A stretch of 64,000 nt of DNA. Source: Stentor coeruleus. Lineage: Eukaryota > Ciliophora > Heterotrichea > Heterotrichida > Stentoridae. The notes beneath the pieces are model-generated. The model was not told where the DNA came from. It made no database searches and worked only from the letters and a program-made list of their open reading frames with translations. The stretch spans positions 62,001-126,000 of the forward strand of contig MPUH01000036.1 of NCBI GenBank assembly GCA_001970955.1, given 5' to 3'. The position numbers were made by a program, and so were the translations under genes. Below are positions 19,659-31,000 of this stretch, piece by piece; the stretch's first letter is position 1; every line of letters starts with the position of its first letter.

Positions 19659-21068
19659 ATGTGCTCCAAGAATGAAATAACCATGGATGAAAAAAAATTT
19701 CCGTGGTTGCTTAGACTATTAGCTCACAATCAAATTAGTATCCCAATGTTAGACACATATGTTGCCAATAAAGAAAGGATTTTAGGTATTTTCAACCTTG
19801 ATTCCGAATCTCATTTACAACAAGTTTCAAAAACTACCTTAGGAGTAGAAACAACACTTGCTTGCCTCAAGCATTTATATGAACTCAAACAACAATCAGG
19901 AAAACGTGGAATAAAAAAGTGTTTTTTCTTACATAAAGGTAAAAGAATCGAAATATCAGATAAACAACTTAAAGCTTTTATTGAACTTAAAGCTGGAATA
20001 CCAAGAGTTACATATATACAAAGCTCAAAAGAACAAAGGGCTAAATTCCTCACATTTTGTATAGAACATTATAGAGATGGGTTTAAATCTTATTTTATAC
20101 CAGCAGGAAGTTATCCTCTTATATTAGAACAAGCTAAGGAAATATGCAAATATTTGATAGAGATTATAGAAACACATGAAAAAAGAAAGCTTGTTAGGAT
20201 GCAAGTTGAGTTTATGGTTGATGTAAAACAGAAACTCTGGCTGAGCTATTTGGATTATTGTCAAACAGCAGCTGAGTATGAACCTGTAGGAAGAGAATCT
20301 ATAATACTTAAAGATATCTCTATTAAAAGCAGAAATAGCGAATTACTAGAAATAATTAACGAACTCGACAGTGCTAAAAACGCGTTTCAAAGACGCCCAA
20401 CTATAATAAAAAAAATTGAAGGGATGGACAAAATTTCCGAACACATCCGAATTGATTCTCCGGAAAGCGATTTTGATTCTGAGTCCAGTAGTTCCAAAGA
20501 AAAACTCGACGACCTATCTCTTAAAATCCAACTTTCACAAGTAAAAAAGGATGAAAAACCTAAAATCAACAAAAATTATATCGAACTTATATCAAAAATG
20601 CGTATAATCGCCGACAATCCAAATAAAAAACTTTTCATCACTGATGAAGAATACGAAGCTGAATACAAAAAAATATCCCAATATCTGACAAATCAAAAAC
20701 CAACAACTGATTGGTCTCGAAAGAAAACTTTTGAATTTCAGCTGAAAAAAACCAAATCAATTCGAATGGCTGATGTTATAAAACCAAGTACATCATCAGA
20801 AAGTCTAAGAGGTAAATTTAGGGGTTATAATTCAAGATTAGACATACTTAACCTAAGACTACGTCCAGAAAAGTTCATGTCTGACAGGCCAGAAATGTTA
20901 TGTCCTGTGCTTTCAAGTAGAAAAAACCTAAAAACAAGTAAAAGTCAAAATAAGCCCATTTCTATTTTCGACCCTATAACCCCAAACACTCAAATCACCC
21001 CACGTTTCGATTCAAATTCCAACTCTTTTTTTACCCGTTTTGCCAATATCGCGTCATCAAAATTATAA
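19659..21068 (+). CDS. Hypothetical protein, 469 residues
   Basis: I do not recognise this protein. Residues 1-200 look like a folded helical domain (FPWLLRLLAHNQISIPMLD, KERILGIFNLDSES, KQLKAFIELKAGIPRVTYI, KFLTFCIEHYRDGF). From about 215 it becomes Ser/Lys/Asp-rich and probably disordered, with an acidic-serine patch (SPESDFDSESSSSKE) that suits casein-kinase phosphorylation. It is soluble, with no signal peptide. A second in-frame ATG nine codons in (MDEKKF) could be the true start. Its stop lies only 20 nt before the start of the giant surface-protein gene. Confidence 0.7.
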   Translation: MCSKNEITMDEKKFPWLLRLLAHNQISIPMLDTYVANKERILGIFNLDSESHLQQVSKTTLGVETTLACLKHLYELKQQSGKRGIKKCFFLHKGKRIEISDKQLKAFIELKAGIPRVTYIQSSKEQRAKFLTFCIEHYRDGFKSYFIPAGSYPLILEQAKEICKYLIEIIETHEKRKLVRMQVEFMVDVKQKLWLSYLDYCQTAAEYEPVGRESIILKDISIKSRNSELLEIINELDSAKNAFQRRPTIIKKIEGMDKISEHIRIDSPESDFDSESSSSKEKLDDLSLKIQLSQVKKDEKPKINKNYIELISKMRIIADNPNKKLFITDEEYEAEYKKISQYLTNQKPTTDWSRKKTFEFQLKKTKSIRMADVIKPSTSSESLRGKFRGYNSRLDILNLRLRPEKFMSDRPEMLCPVLSSRKNLKTSKSQNKPISIFDPITPNTQITPRFDSNSNSFFTRFANIASSKL

Positions 21069-21088
21069 TTAAAAAGGCTTATAATATA

Positions 21089-24000
21089 ATGTATATATTC
21101 TTTATCCTTATCTGCGTTAGCTCTTCAGGACTTGATGAAATAGGTTATATAACCCCATCAGGGTCTATATCTTTGTATATGACCCTTACAAACCAAGGTG
21201 AAATTGCTGATTATGTTTTTATTTTTACTATAGAACATTATTTACCTAAAGGTTCTTATATGAATATTGAATTCCCTGAACAATATTTAGAAAACCTTGG
21301 TAATGATAGTTTATTATGTTCATTAGGTTCTTGTACTGTGACTAATCGGGTAGTTAGAATATTGTTATCAGAAGAAAAAAGTCCTAATGAAAAATATGAG
21401 TTAATGATTTATAATGTGAAAAACCCTTCTCAACATGGAGGTACAGGAAATTTTGCCCTGACAACTTTTAGAGGTATGAATGTTGTAGATAGAAATCTAG
21501 TTTTTGGGGTTGTTGGGATTGCTAAAACACCAGGGAAACTTTTGTCGGCGACGGTCAGTGTGGTGAGTGGAGGGAGCACACATGCTGGGGATGTGGCGAA
21601 TTACCAATTTAAATTCCGTCTGAGTCGCAGCCTTCAAGCCTGGCATTGGCTTCGTTTTACATTTCCAAGCTCTTTTAACCTTGCAGCCTATCCTTCATGT
21701 TCATCATTTTCTATAGAATCAAGCTTTATCCCTGGTTCCTTAAGCTGCTCATCAACAGGTACTTCTGTTTTAATGAAAGGAATAAGTCAAGACCTTCAAA
21801 TCGCCAGTGAATATGGGGTTTATATAAGCGCAACAAATCCACCTCATTCTGGAATAACCGGAACTTTTATGATAGAAACAGGTCGAAATGGAACTTTTAC
21901 AGTCCTTGATCGACGTGACAGTATTGAAGGTGTATATATCGACCCTGGAATCATCTCAGATATTAGCCTTAAACCTTACAACACCGATTGGGTCATCAGT
22001 AAAAACAAAAAAATGCTTTACAGATTAAAATTCCTATTAAAAAATCCTATAGACATAGATGGATATATAATCCTATACTTCTCAAACAGTTTTCAAATGG
22101 ATTACACAACAATCCAAGAAATCGAATATGGCCTTGAAGATAAATCCTCTACAACTCAAGCATCATTATCATATTCCCTTACATCAAAAACTATGACAAT
22201 ATCGAATTTCGGAGCTTTTTCCCCTGTACTAATATCTTTGTTATTAGAAATAAACAACCCTAGTGACTCTGGACCTTCAAACCCAATATCAATAAGAAGT
22301 TATTTATCTGATTCTACATTAATTGATGAAGATACAACAAAAGCTAAAATTGAAGTTTCTATATACTCTTCACCTAAAAGTACATCAGTTAGTTATCCTG
22401 GGGTTACTGGTGCACAAGCAACAGGATTAAGTACAACAATAAGAATAAATATGTTCCCACAAATAGAAATACCACAATTAGGGTATATAGAAATATACAT
22501 ACCAGATGGATTTGATGTTATAATTACCCCAACTTGTAATCTTGAGCCAACTAATATGCTTTTACAAATCAGTCCATCTTGTACTTTTTTAGATGGTATT
22601 TTGACTGTAGAACTTTATGCTGATACAGCTAATAACTATGGGAAATTTCTGAGTACAGTAGAAAGTTTTGTTGAAATTGATGGGATTTTATCTCCTGATA
22701 GTTCAGGTTGGTATTTATTTAATTTTAACACATATAGTGCAGTATGGGATTTTTTAGAAAGTGGTATGGCAACTGCATGGATGGTTGCTAGTACATTTGT
22801 TAGTTTTAATATAGATGTTATTAGTGCAGGAATCTCATCACCAACTGTTTTAACTATTGATTTTCAGACTAGTAAAGTGATACCTACAGGTGTTGAGCCT
22901 TATATAACAACTGATTTACAAAGTGGTATAGAAATCTACTTTCCAACTATGGATGCATTAGGAAATAATCTTTTCGATACTAAACTTGGGTTGAGTATAT
23001 CAGTTGGTGATAAAATCCCATGTAAATCAATGTTGGGGATATCATCAAGTCTTTATTGTTTAGTAAGTTATATTCCATCAACCCCATCAGTAACAGAAAA
23101 TGTTATTATAACAGTAAAAGGGTATGACGAAATTGTGTCAGGAACATCAGTTTCTATTCATATCTCAGGGATTTTTTACGTCCAAACAGCTTTTGCCCCA
23201 ACGATAACTGTAACAACATATAAAAAATACAATAGAAAAAGATATGATCTAGAAACAGGTCAAGGTATTTTAAATATCGGCATAGCTACCCCAGCAGCAA
23301 CCGCAACAGGTATTTCCTTATCACTTTCTGAAACTAAAGTTAATACAACAACAACTTTAACCCCATCATCAAATCTTCCTTTAGCATCATCAACAACATC
23401 AAATTCTCCATATATCATGTTACAAATAACCCCAACTCATGAACAAGGTTATTGTAAATTCTCAGATCCTATTTGTTATATAAATTCAAATATATATCCT
23501 TGTGAATGTTATTCAGGATCTGATATAATCATTATAAGTTATACATCAAATCTTATTGCTTCATATAGTATAAGTATAAGTAATCTTATAAACCCAGAAA
23601 CTGTTGGTATATCAAATGATGGGCTTATAGGTTATTTAATAGATTCTTATCAAATAAAACAAAAGTATACATTTAATAATATTCCTATGATAACATCAGG
23701 GAGTATATTGAAAACACGTATAACTTTATCAGATAGAGGACAAGGTTATGTAAATGTTGAATATGTTATTGAAATTACACCTGAACATTATCTTGTTGAA
23801 GGAGGTATTGTTGTTATAACTTTCCCTGGAGAATTTAGTTTAGATATGTCATTACCCCCAAGTTCATGTTATGCTAAATATATAAGTACAGAAACTAAAT
23901 GTACGGTTTCAGGAAATGAAGTTACTTTAACTGGATATCAAAGTTTTTCAAGTATATTTTTAGTTTATGTTATTGGGGTTAAAAATCCTATTATAGATAC

Positions 24001-27000
24001 AACTTCACCTTTTGTATGTGTTAGTTATAGTTCATCAGGTTTACTTATAGACTCGCATTATAATATTCCTGGAGTTACTTTACAAGGGTTTTGGGTTGAA
24101 GATGAAATGGAATATGTGAATATTGATGTTTTTCCTAGTAATGCTAATTCTACTGCTGATTATAGAATCAGTTTAACACCTTCAAAGTATTTGTCAGCTG
24201 GTGGGTTTATTGATGTTACTTTTCCTTTAGCACAATTCCCGGGATTAACTCAGAATCCATTGTGTAGGGTTGTTGGATATATACAAACTTTGAAGAAATG
24301 TGAAGCTTTTAAGAACACTTTGAGGGTTACGTTGGATGAAGACCCACCATATAAGATTTTGTTTATAGATGTTATTGGATTAATCAATTTCCCAGCTGGG
24401 AAAAGTAGTTCGTTTGTGGTAAAGAGTTATTATGATGGGGTACTACTACAACAAACAAAAGATGAGATTTTTGCAGTTACAACATCCCAAGCTTCAACTC
24501 TCGAAGTGAAATCCTTATCTTTTTACCCCCAAAACGAAGGAGAACGAGCTACATACATCTTTGAATTCAGTCCAAAATTCAATATCCCAAGTGATGCTTA
24601 TATTCGCATTGTATTCCCAACAAGTTATGATCAACGTCTAGGAACATCATTATCTTGTTATAGCACTGGTCTTAATGGATCATTACAATGTTCTGTATTT
24701 TCTGCATATACATTGACTATATATAATCATGAAAGTTATTTTGTATGCAAAACATGTAGTATAAAACTTTATGTTTATGGGATTATAAACCCAACTTATC
24801 ATATATCAAATGAATATACTGGACAATTTAAAATTGGTGTTTTTTATAATAATGTGTATACAGAACTTAATGAATACTCAGGACAAGGTAAGATTTTACC
24901 AGCAAGTGATTATGCGGATATTGAATCTATAACTCATGATTCGTTAGATTCAAGAAAAATTGGGCTAATGAGTTTTAATATTACAACAGATATGACGATA
25001 CCCCCAACTAATGATGAAGGTGCTGTTTGGTTTACATTCCCTGATGATTACCCTTTACTTGATGATGACTTTCATTGTACTAGTTCTTCATTTTGGGCAC
25101 AGGGTGTACCTGATTGTCATTTATATATGGATACAATCCAAGCAAATGCTCAGACTGAAGAGTACAATGGCAACCTTGCAATTTCTATTGAAGATCTTCC
25201 TTACCCATTAACTGAAGTCTATGCTAATTTTATAACTGTGAAAGTTTATGATGGGATAAATTACAAGCTTTTATCTCGTACCTACCCAAATCTTAGCCCA
25301 AACAGACTAACTTATACATACGCTGGTCCTTTAATAATAATAAACCACGATGAAGTTTTCACAGTAAGCGCCGGGACAATGTCTGAGTTTATCCCAATAA
25401 CCTTAGACTATCCTTGTGCTTTAAACTTAACCCTTGTACCTTATGCAATAGGTTTTACAATCCTCCCATATAAAATTTCCTTACAAACAGGAGATATTTA
25501 TAAAGATTTCCGTATAAGTGTTCCGAGTAGTACAAAAAATGACACTTATTTCATATATTGGACAACAGTAGGAGAAATCGAACCTCCTTATTATGTTGTT
25601 ATAATCCCAACAGAATTTAAAGTTGTATATAATAAAATTACTATAAACATAGAACAACCTGTACCTGTACCTAGAGGTGGTAAATCTTTACCTGTTTATA
25701 TAAACTTCCCTAATGCTCCAGATAGTGATTTAACAGTTCATATGCAACTTTCTAATGAAAATTCACATATTTATTTATCAGATGACAGTTTGGTTTTTGA
25801 AAATACAGAGTACTCGAAAACTTTTACGATATCTGTAGGATTAGAAAGTTCAGCTGTTACAGGTCGAATATATTTTTCTATAACCGGAAGCAATTTAGAT
25901 TCATTTGCGTTACCTTTTGATTATACTGATTTTTCGATTTTTTCAGATAAAGATAAACCTGAAGTTTTGTCTATAGAACTTATGAGTATTTCAAGAACTA
26001 CTGCTAATTTTACTATAACATCAAGTAAAATATGCACTTGTTATTATGCTTATGCTTTAAGAGGAAGTGAAATACCTGATTTTGGTGAAGTACTTGTTCA
26101 AGGACCTGCACCTTATTATACAACTCAGACTCATTATGGAATCAGTAGGATTATTAAATATCGTCAAGGGACTATTTTCCTTACTAATCTTATAAAGCAA
26201 ACTGAATATACTTTATATATATGGCTTTTAGATTTATCTGGGTTTATAAGTACTAATGCTGGTACTTTAGATTTTAAAACTGATACTAGATATAAAGCTT
26301 CTGAAGTGACATTGTATTATGATCAAACTTATTTAACTCATGATGATACATCATTAGCTAGAAGCACTGTATCTTTATTATTAAGTCTTCCTGATTGGAG
26401 AGTTGTACTTAATGATGGGAAAAGTAAGACAAAACCTAATAATGATGTATCACCTTCAAGTCAATCTAGAGTTTTAGGGACAATACAAAGCTATTTAGTA
26501 TTTAACATATTGGAAGTTGATAATAATGAAGTGTATCCTCGGCCATTAGAAATGGCCGGAATTTTAGCTGAAAAAAAATCACATCTTGAGGCGATTTTGA
26601 CTAATTTTTATTCGGAGACAGAGATTAAAGGGGTTGAAATATATGTTGATGAATGTTCATTTGTTGTTTATCCTAATATTGCTGAAGTTACTTATAGGAA
26701 TGGGACAATTCGTGCAGCATTAGAACAAGATGGGAGTATATATGCTGTGCTAGTTAAAGAAAATAATCAACCTTTTGCGTATCAGGTTTATAAAGGTTTA
26801 GATTATCAGAACAAGCCAGTTGTTAGTAGTATGGCCCCAGCTACAGCTGGGGATGATGTTTTTATGGTTTTTAATGATTTGGTCCCGAATACAACTTATA
26901 ATGTTTTTCTTATATGCACTAATGCTTACCCTGGATATCCGGACTTGCTTAATGATGCTAATTTGGTCAAACTCACTTGGAAAACGTCGCCTGATCCAGT

Positions 27001-27070
27001 CCTCCCAGCGCTTTTTATCAACTCAAGCCTTTTGCTGAACATTTTTTGGCTGTTTATCCTGGTTCTTTAG
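21089..27070 (+). CDS. Giant GPI-type surface protein with repeated beta-sandwich units
   Basis: 1993 residues in one uninterrupted frame. It begins with a signal peptide (MYIFFILICVSSSG) and ends with a hydrophobic tail (LLLNIFWLFILVL) after FINSS, as in GPI-anchored proteins. About nine units of 120-150 residues repeat one pattern: Y-x-(I/F)-x-(I/F/L)-(S/T)-P, then GG-x-(I/V)-x-(I/V)-x-FP, then one or two Cys, then a strand ending in an NP or IINP turn. Clear examples start near residues 35, 165, 880, 1020 and 1145. The last 500 residues look like Ig or Fn3-type folds. Many N-x-S/T sites are present. It is probably a surface coat or adhesion protein. I cannot name a family. Confidence 0.8.
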   Translation: MYIFFILICVSSSGLDEIGYITPSGSISLYMTLTNQGEIADYVFIFTIEHYLPKGSYMNIEFPEQYLENLGNDSLLCSLGSCTVTNRVVRILLSEEKSPNEKYELMIYNVKNPSQHGGTGNFALTTFRGMNVVDRNLVFGVVGIAKTPGKLLSATVSVVSGGSTHAGDVANYQFKFRLSRSLQAWHWLRFTFPSSFNLAAYPSCSSFSIESSFIPGSLSCSSTGTSVLMKGISQDLQIASEYGVYISATNPPHSGITGTFMIETGRNGTFTVLDRRDSIEGVYIDPGIISDISLKPYNTDWVISKNKKMLYRLKFLLKNPIDIDGYIILYFSNSFQMDYTTIQEIEYGLEDKSSTTQASLSYSLTSKTMTISNFGAFSPVLISLLLEINNPSDSGPSNPISIRSYLSDSTLIDEDTTKAKIEVSIYSSPKSTSVSYPGVTGAQATGLSTTIRINMFPQIEIPQLGYIEIYIPDGFDVIITPTCNLEPTNMLLQISPSCTFLDGILTVELYADTANNYGKFLSTVESFVEIDGILSPDSSGWYLFNFNTYSAVWDFLESGMATAWMVASTFVSFNIDVISAGISSPTVLTIDFQTSKVIPTGVEPYITTDLQSGIEIYFPTMDALGNNLFDTKLGLSISVGDKIPCKSMLGISSSLYCLVSYIPSTPSVTENVIITVKGYDEIVSGTSVSIHISGIFYVQTAFAPTITVTTYKKYNRKRYDLETGQGILNIGIATPAATATGISLSLSETKVNTTTTLTPSSNLPLASSTTSNSPYIMLQITPTHEQGYCKFSDPICYINSNIYPCECYSGSDIIIISYTSNLIASYSISISNLINPETVGISNDGLIGYLIDSYQIKQKYTFNNIPMITSGSILKTRITLSDRGQGYVNVEYVIEITPEHYLVEGGIVVITFPGEFSLDMSLPPSSCYAKYISTETKCTVSGNEVTLTGYQSFSSIFLVYVIGVKNPIIDTTSPFVCVSYSSSGLLIDSHYNIPGVTLQGFWVEDEMEYVNIDVFPSNANSTADYRISLTPSKYLSAGGFIDVTFPLAQFPGLTQNPLCRVVGYIQTLKKCEAFKNTLRVTLDEDPPYKILFIDVIGLINFPAGKSSSFVVKSYYDGVLLQQTKDEIFAVTTSQASTLEVKSLSFYPQNEGERATYIFEFSPKFNIPSDAYIRIVFPTSYDQRLGTSLSCYSTGLNGSLQCSVFSAYTLTIYNHESYFVCKTCSIKLYVYGIINPTYHISNEYTGQFKIGVFYNNVYTELNEYSGQGKILPASDYADIESITHDSLDSRKIGLMSFNITTDMTIPPTNDEGAVWFTFPDDYPLLDDDFHCTSSSFWAQGVPDCHLYMDTIQANAQTEEYNGNLAISIEDLPYPLTEVYANFITVKVYDGINYKLLSRTYPNLSPNRLTYTYAGPLIIINHDEVFTVSAGTMSEFIPITLDYPCALNLTLVPYAIGFTILPYKISLQTGDIYKDFRISVPSSTKNDTYFIYWTTVGEIEPPYYVVIIPTEFKVVYNKITINIEQPVPVPRGGKSLPVYINFPNAPDSDLTVHMQLSNENSHIYLSDDSLVFENTEYSKTFTISVGLESSAVTGRIYFSITGSNLDSFALPFDYTDFSIFSDKDKPEVLSIELMSISRTTANFTITSSKICTCYYAYALRGSEIPDFGEVLVQGPAPYYTTQTHYGISRIIKYRQGTIFLTNLIKQTEYTLYIWLLDLSGFISTNAGTLDFKTDTRYKASEVTLYYDQTYLTHDDTSLARSTVSLLLSLPDWRVVLNDGKSKTKPNNDVSPSSQSRVLGTIQSYLVFNILEVDNNEVYPRPLEMAGILAEKKSHLEAILTNFYSETEIKGVEIYVDECSFVVYPNIAEVTYRNGTIRAALEQDGSIYAVLVKENNQPFAYQVYKGLDYQNKPVVSSMAPATAGDDVFMVFNDLVPNTTYNVFLICTNAYPGYPDLLNDANLVKLTWKTSPDPVLPALFINSSLLLNIFWLFILVL

Positions 27071-28043
27071 AAAAAATAATAGTTTTTAGCTTAAAAATAT
27101 TTGATTATCATGAAAAATCTATCTTAAGGACAAACTTAAACAAAAAAAATACCCAAAGTTTATATCATAGCAAGTCAACAGAATAAATATGCTCATTTTC
27201 AAAATAGCTCGCTATAAGGCTAGTATATAAATAACCATTAGATATAAATAAGCATGCAAATATTTTTTGCTTGTTGTAAAATAGAATTTAATTATCATAG
27301 GTTGTAGATTAAAGTTATTATTGAGATTATTTCATAAGCATTTAAAAAGTCCTATATCTATATTTGTTTCTATAAGCTTATATATTGTCCTATAATCGAA
27401 GAGATATTTGCTGCTGATTGTTAGAGATATGAGAATGGTTATTCATATTACGGTATACCAAAATGCTAAAAAAAAGTTATAAAAAATAGTTAAAGTTTGA
27501 ATTTTGGCAATCATAAATATTACTGTTTAAAATTTTCCAAAGGTTATTTATAATTAACTTAGATGCAGTTAAATATATATTGAAAACAAAAATGGCACAG
27601 TAAAAATAATAAATCCTAAAGTCAGAATTTTATACTACGAGTCAAAATTTATATTAGAGAGTTAAATGTTTAGGTTTATTGTAGAAATGAATATTTTATT
27701 AAGTTTATTATTAATTTGGCTTAGGAATCATATAAGATATATAACAAGTATTCGTTGTTATCATAGGATTTTAATATCAACCATATCATTTTAATATCAA
27801 AGAACTATAACAATAACAAATTATAAAAAAAAATACATATTATCTGATAATACACTTAATCATTTTCAATAAATTTCTACATAGTTTGCAATCAGCTTAT
27901 CATAAAAATGTCAATAATTTAAAATTTATATCAAATCTCTTAACAACTTATCATCATAACGAAGCAATATTATTAATTACAAAATCTTTAAGCATTTATA
28001 TCTATAATCAATCATCTCATATTTAAAAAATTAAAATATTAGC
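27071..28043. other. Convergent intergenic region
   Basis: 973 nt between the stop codons of two large surface-protein genes. It is very AT-rich. Only short, imperfect direct repeats (ATTTTAATATCAA near 27768 and 27790) are seen. No gene. Confidence 0.4.
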
Positions 28044-31000
28044 CTAAAACCCTGAAACGCTTATTTTCTCCTGAGTTTTACCATCAGGAAGCGTATTAAC
28101 CTGATAAATCCTCGACAATTTTTCAGTCCTCCTTTTTCTCAGCCAATCTCTAATCTTTATACAAGTCCCAAAAACCGTATTAATAAAAGTATATAAAGCA
28201 TTTAATCCCCAAGCTCCCATAATAAAATACTGACACATATAAGCTTGTTTTCTTTCATATATTCATTTGATAAGAGTACTGATACAAAAATATAACAATA
28301 ATAAGCTCCGATTAATAATTCATTGAAAAAATGGAATAAATTTGCTGATATACTTTTAAAATCCCTTGTAATAAGCACATATATTGGAATCTATATATAA
28401 AATACTGATATTGAAAAAGATATAGCTATACAGACTTGGAAAAATGGGTCAGGGGAAAAAAAGATGCAAAGGCCTAAGGATAAGCGTCTTAATATATAAA
28501 CACCATAAAACAATTTCAATCTAATACCTTGATCCTTGAATTCTTCAAAAAATGTCCCGAACCTTTCGTAAAAACCCTTGATTTCTTCTGTAGTTTTAAG
28601 TTTATACCTTATTCTGATAGCGTTTATTAATACGCAAAAGCCAAAAATTTGAAATCCCTAAATGTTTTTTACGTATATTATCAGACATAGACAAAAGTCT
28701 ATAATCTGTGCTACGTTTTCAAATTTGTTATATTTAATTCCATATCCAGCTACTATAAAAAATTCAAAGAATGTCTGAAGCCAAAATCTTAGGAATATTT
28801 TGTATCTAAAACATTTTATAATATTGATTAATTTCTTTTTGCACCATGGGATACAAAATAATGTTAGAATTGTAGGAATGAGTAATAAGAATATTATCAA
28901 AGTTATTATTTGTACACCTGCATTTAGTATGGCCAAGTTTGTTTTATATCCCAGTTTATCTAGTTTTTTAGGCATAGTCACTCCATATTTAGTATCTATT
29001 ATATACCCAAACATATTAGGCAACAAATCTTGTACCCTTAATCCTAACAAAAACTCAGACAAAATCGGATTTAGTTCACTATTCGTCAAGTAAATAGCAT
29101 AATACATCTCAGCAGTATTTAAAAAATCAAAGAATGATGTTGGATCAAAATTTAGCATTCCAGCACCAAAAGTAATATAAGTCCCAGCTTTAGTTCCACT
29201 AGACGCTGTATTTTTAGACTGTTTTGCTTTAGTTTTTACCTCTTGAGCTATAATCATATCTTCAGTGACAATAAGTTGGAGTGTAAATTTAACAGGTGAG
29301 CATAGTGAGTTATTTTTAGAAATCAAATAATTGATTATTTCAATATCTATACATATACCTTTAGTTAAATTATCAGGTAAGAAAGGAGTTAAAATATAAT
29401 CTTTTTTAGAGTTTTCTGTTATTTTGAAGGTTAAAAGTGTTGCACTTATAGATAAAGATAAGTCTGTATTGGATAAAAATGAGGAAAGTGGTTCTGTAAA
29501 ATGAAGATTTATTGAGTTATCGCTATTTAAGGATACTTCAGTTGAAAATGTATTACGAATACAGACTTGATTGTAGGAGTAACCTTTATCACATATGCAA
29601 GTGTTTGTTTTAGTAAGGCTACTGTGGTTATTACATGATGTGCAGGTATTGTAAGAGGAGCATTCAAGGCAAGTTTGATCACATTGTTCACAGTGTAGAG
29701 TTTTGGGGTTATAATAATAGCCAAGGGTGCAAGGGACACATATTGTATTGTTAACTTCGTAAAGAGGTTCGCATTTTGTACAGGAATTATGGTTATAAGA
29801 TATACATTCAAGACAGTATTCATCAGCACACATGTTACAGTTATCATAAAATTTACATGAAGTAGGACATTCATTTGGACATGGCATACATGCTTTTTTA
29901 TTAGAATCATAAATTTGATTCACTTCACAGTCCGATAAGCAATTTCCAGATACAGGACAAATATCGCATTTATCACATCCACTACTTGATTTTACCATTT
30001 CTTTAGTACTTGGAACATAGTTAAAAACTTCAAAACTATAAATAAATCCTTTATAAATACTTGTAAATGTTTCATCTGCTCCTAAAATTGTTGTAGAGTT
30101 ATCCTCATCAAAAAAAGTTGAATTAGTCTCCAAAACTTCCCCAGTCCCCATGTTAATCACAACATTAATTCGTTGATGTTCAACACTAATATAAAAGTGA
30201 TTCCAAATTCCATCCACAATCATCGAATTAGTTTTTATAGTAAAATTCTGTGAATTAGCAAAAATCATCCCAACCACAGCAAGTCCTTCAAATCCAACTT
30301 TTATCAAAACCCCCTGATTTCTGGTTTTTGTAAACAAAATCCCTGACATTAAATCTTGTTTAATCCAAAAACTTAATGTAAAAATACTACAAAACATCCT
30401 CTGATCAAGCAAATCTATTTCTAAAGCACTAACTCCAGGGAAATATACTCCTCTTGAATATACAGTATAAGGGTTTTCAACTAAAAATCTTCTTGAAAAG
30501 TTACTCACAGGAAAAGCTTTAAGAGAACTGATAGTATCAGTAAAATTTTCCCCTAATTCATAAAAATTAAATGATATAATAGGACCTGATCTAATAAGTT
30601 TTTTACATATACCATTTGTTTCATTATAGCCTACTGAGCAATAATCAGTGCAAATACCTTCTAATTGAACATTATCACAATAAATTGTGATATCTTGTGA
30701 AGTAATATTTATTATATTTGGAGAAAATGCGATTATTGAATATGAACCTGCTGTGGATATAGACATATTAGGGAAAAAAGCAAGACCGTTTTGAGTGAAA
30801 GATGAATGAGGACCTAAAAGGGTACCAGAAGTGTTTAAGGATAAAGAAATTTTATATGAGTTTGGTGTATAAATAATTGATAGATTTGAACAAAAAACTG
30901 TTTGGATTACGATATTGAATTTTGATGATGATTTATAAGGCTGGTTAGTGAATACTATAGAATCTATAGTCATATTTAAGCATATTGAAGGAAATATAGT

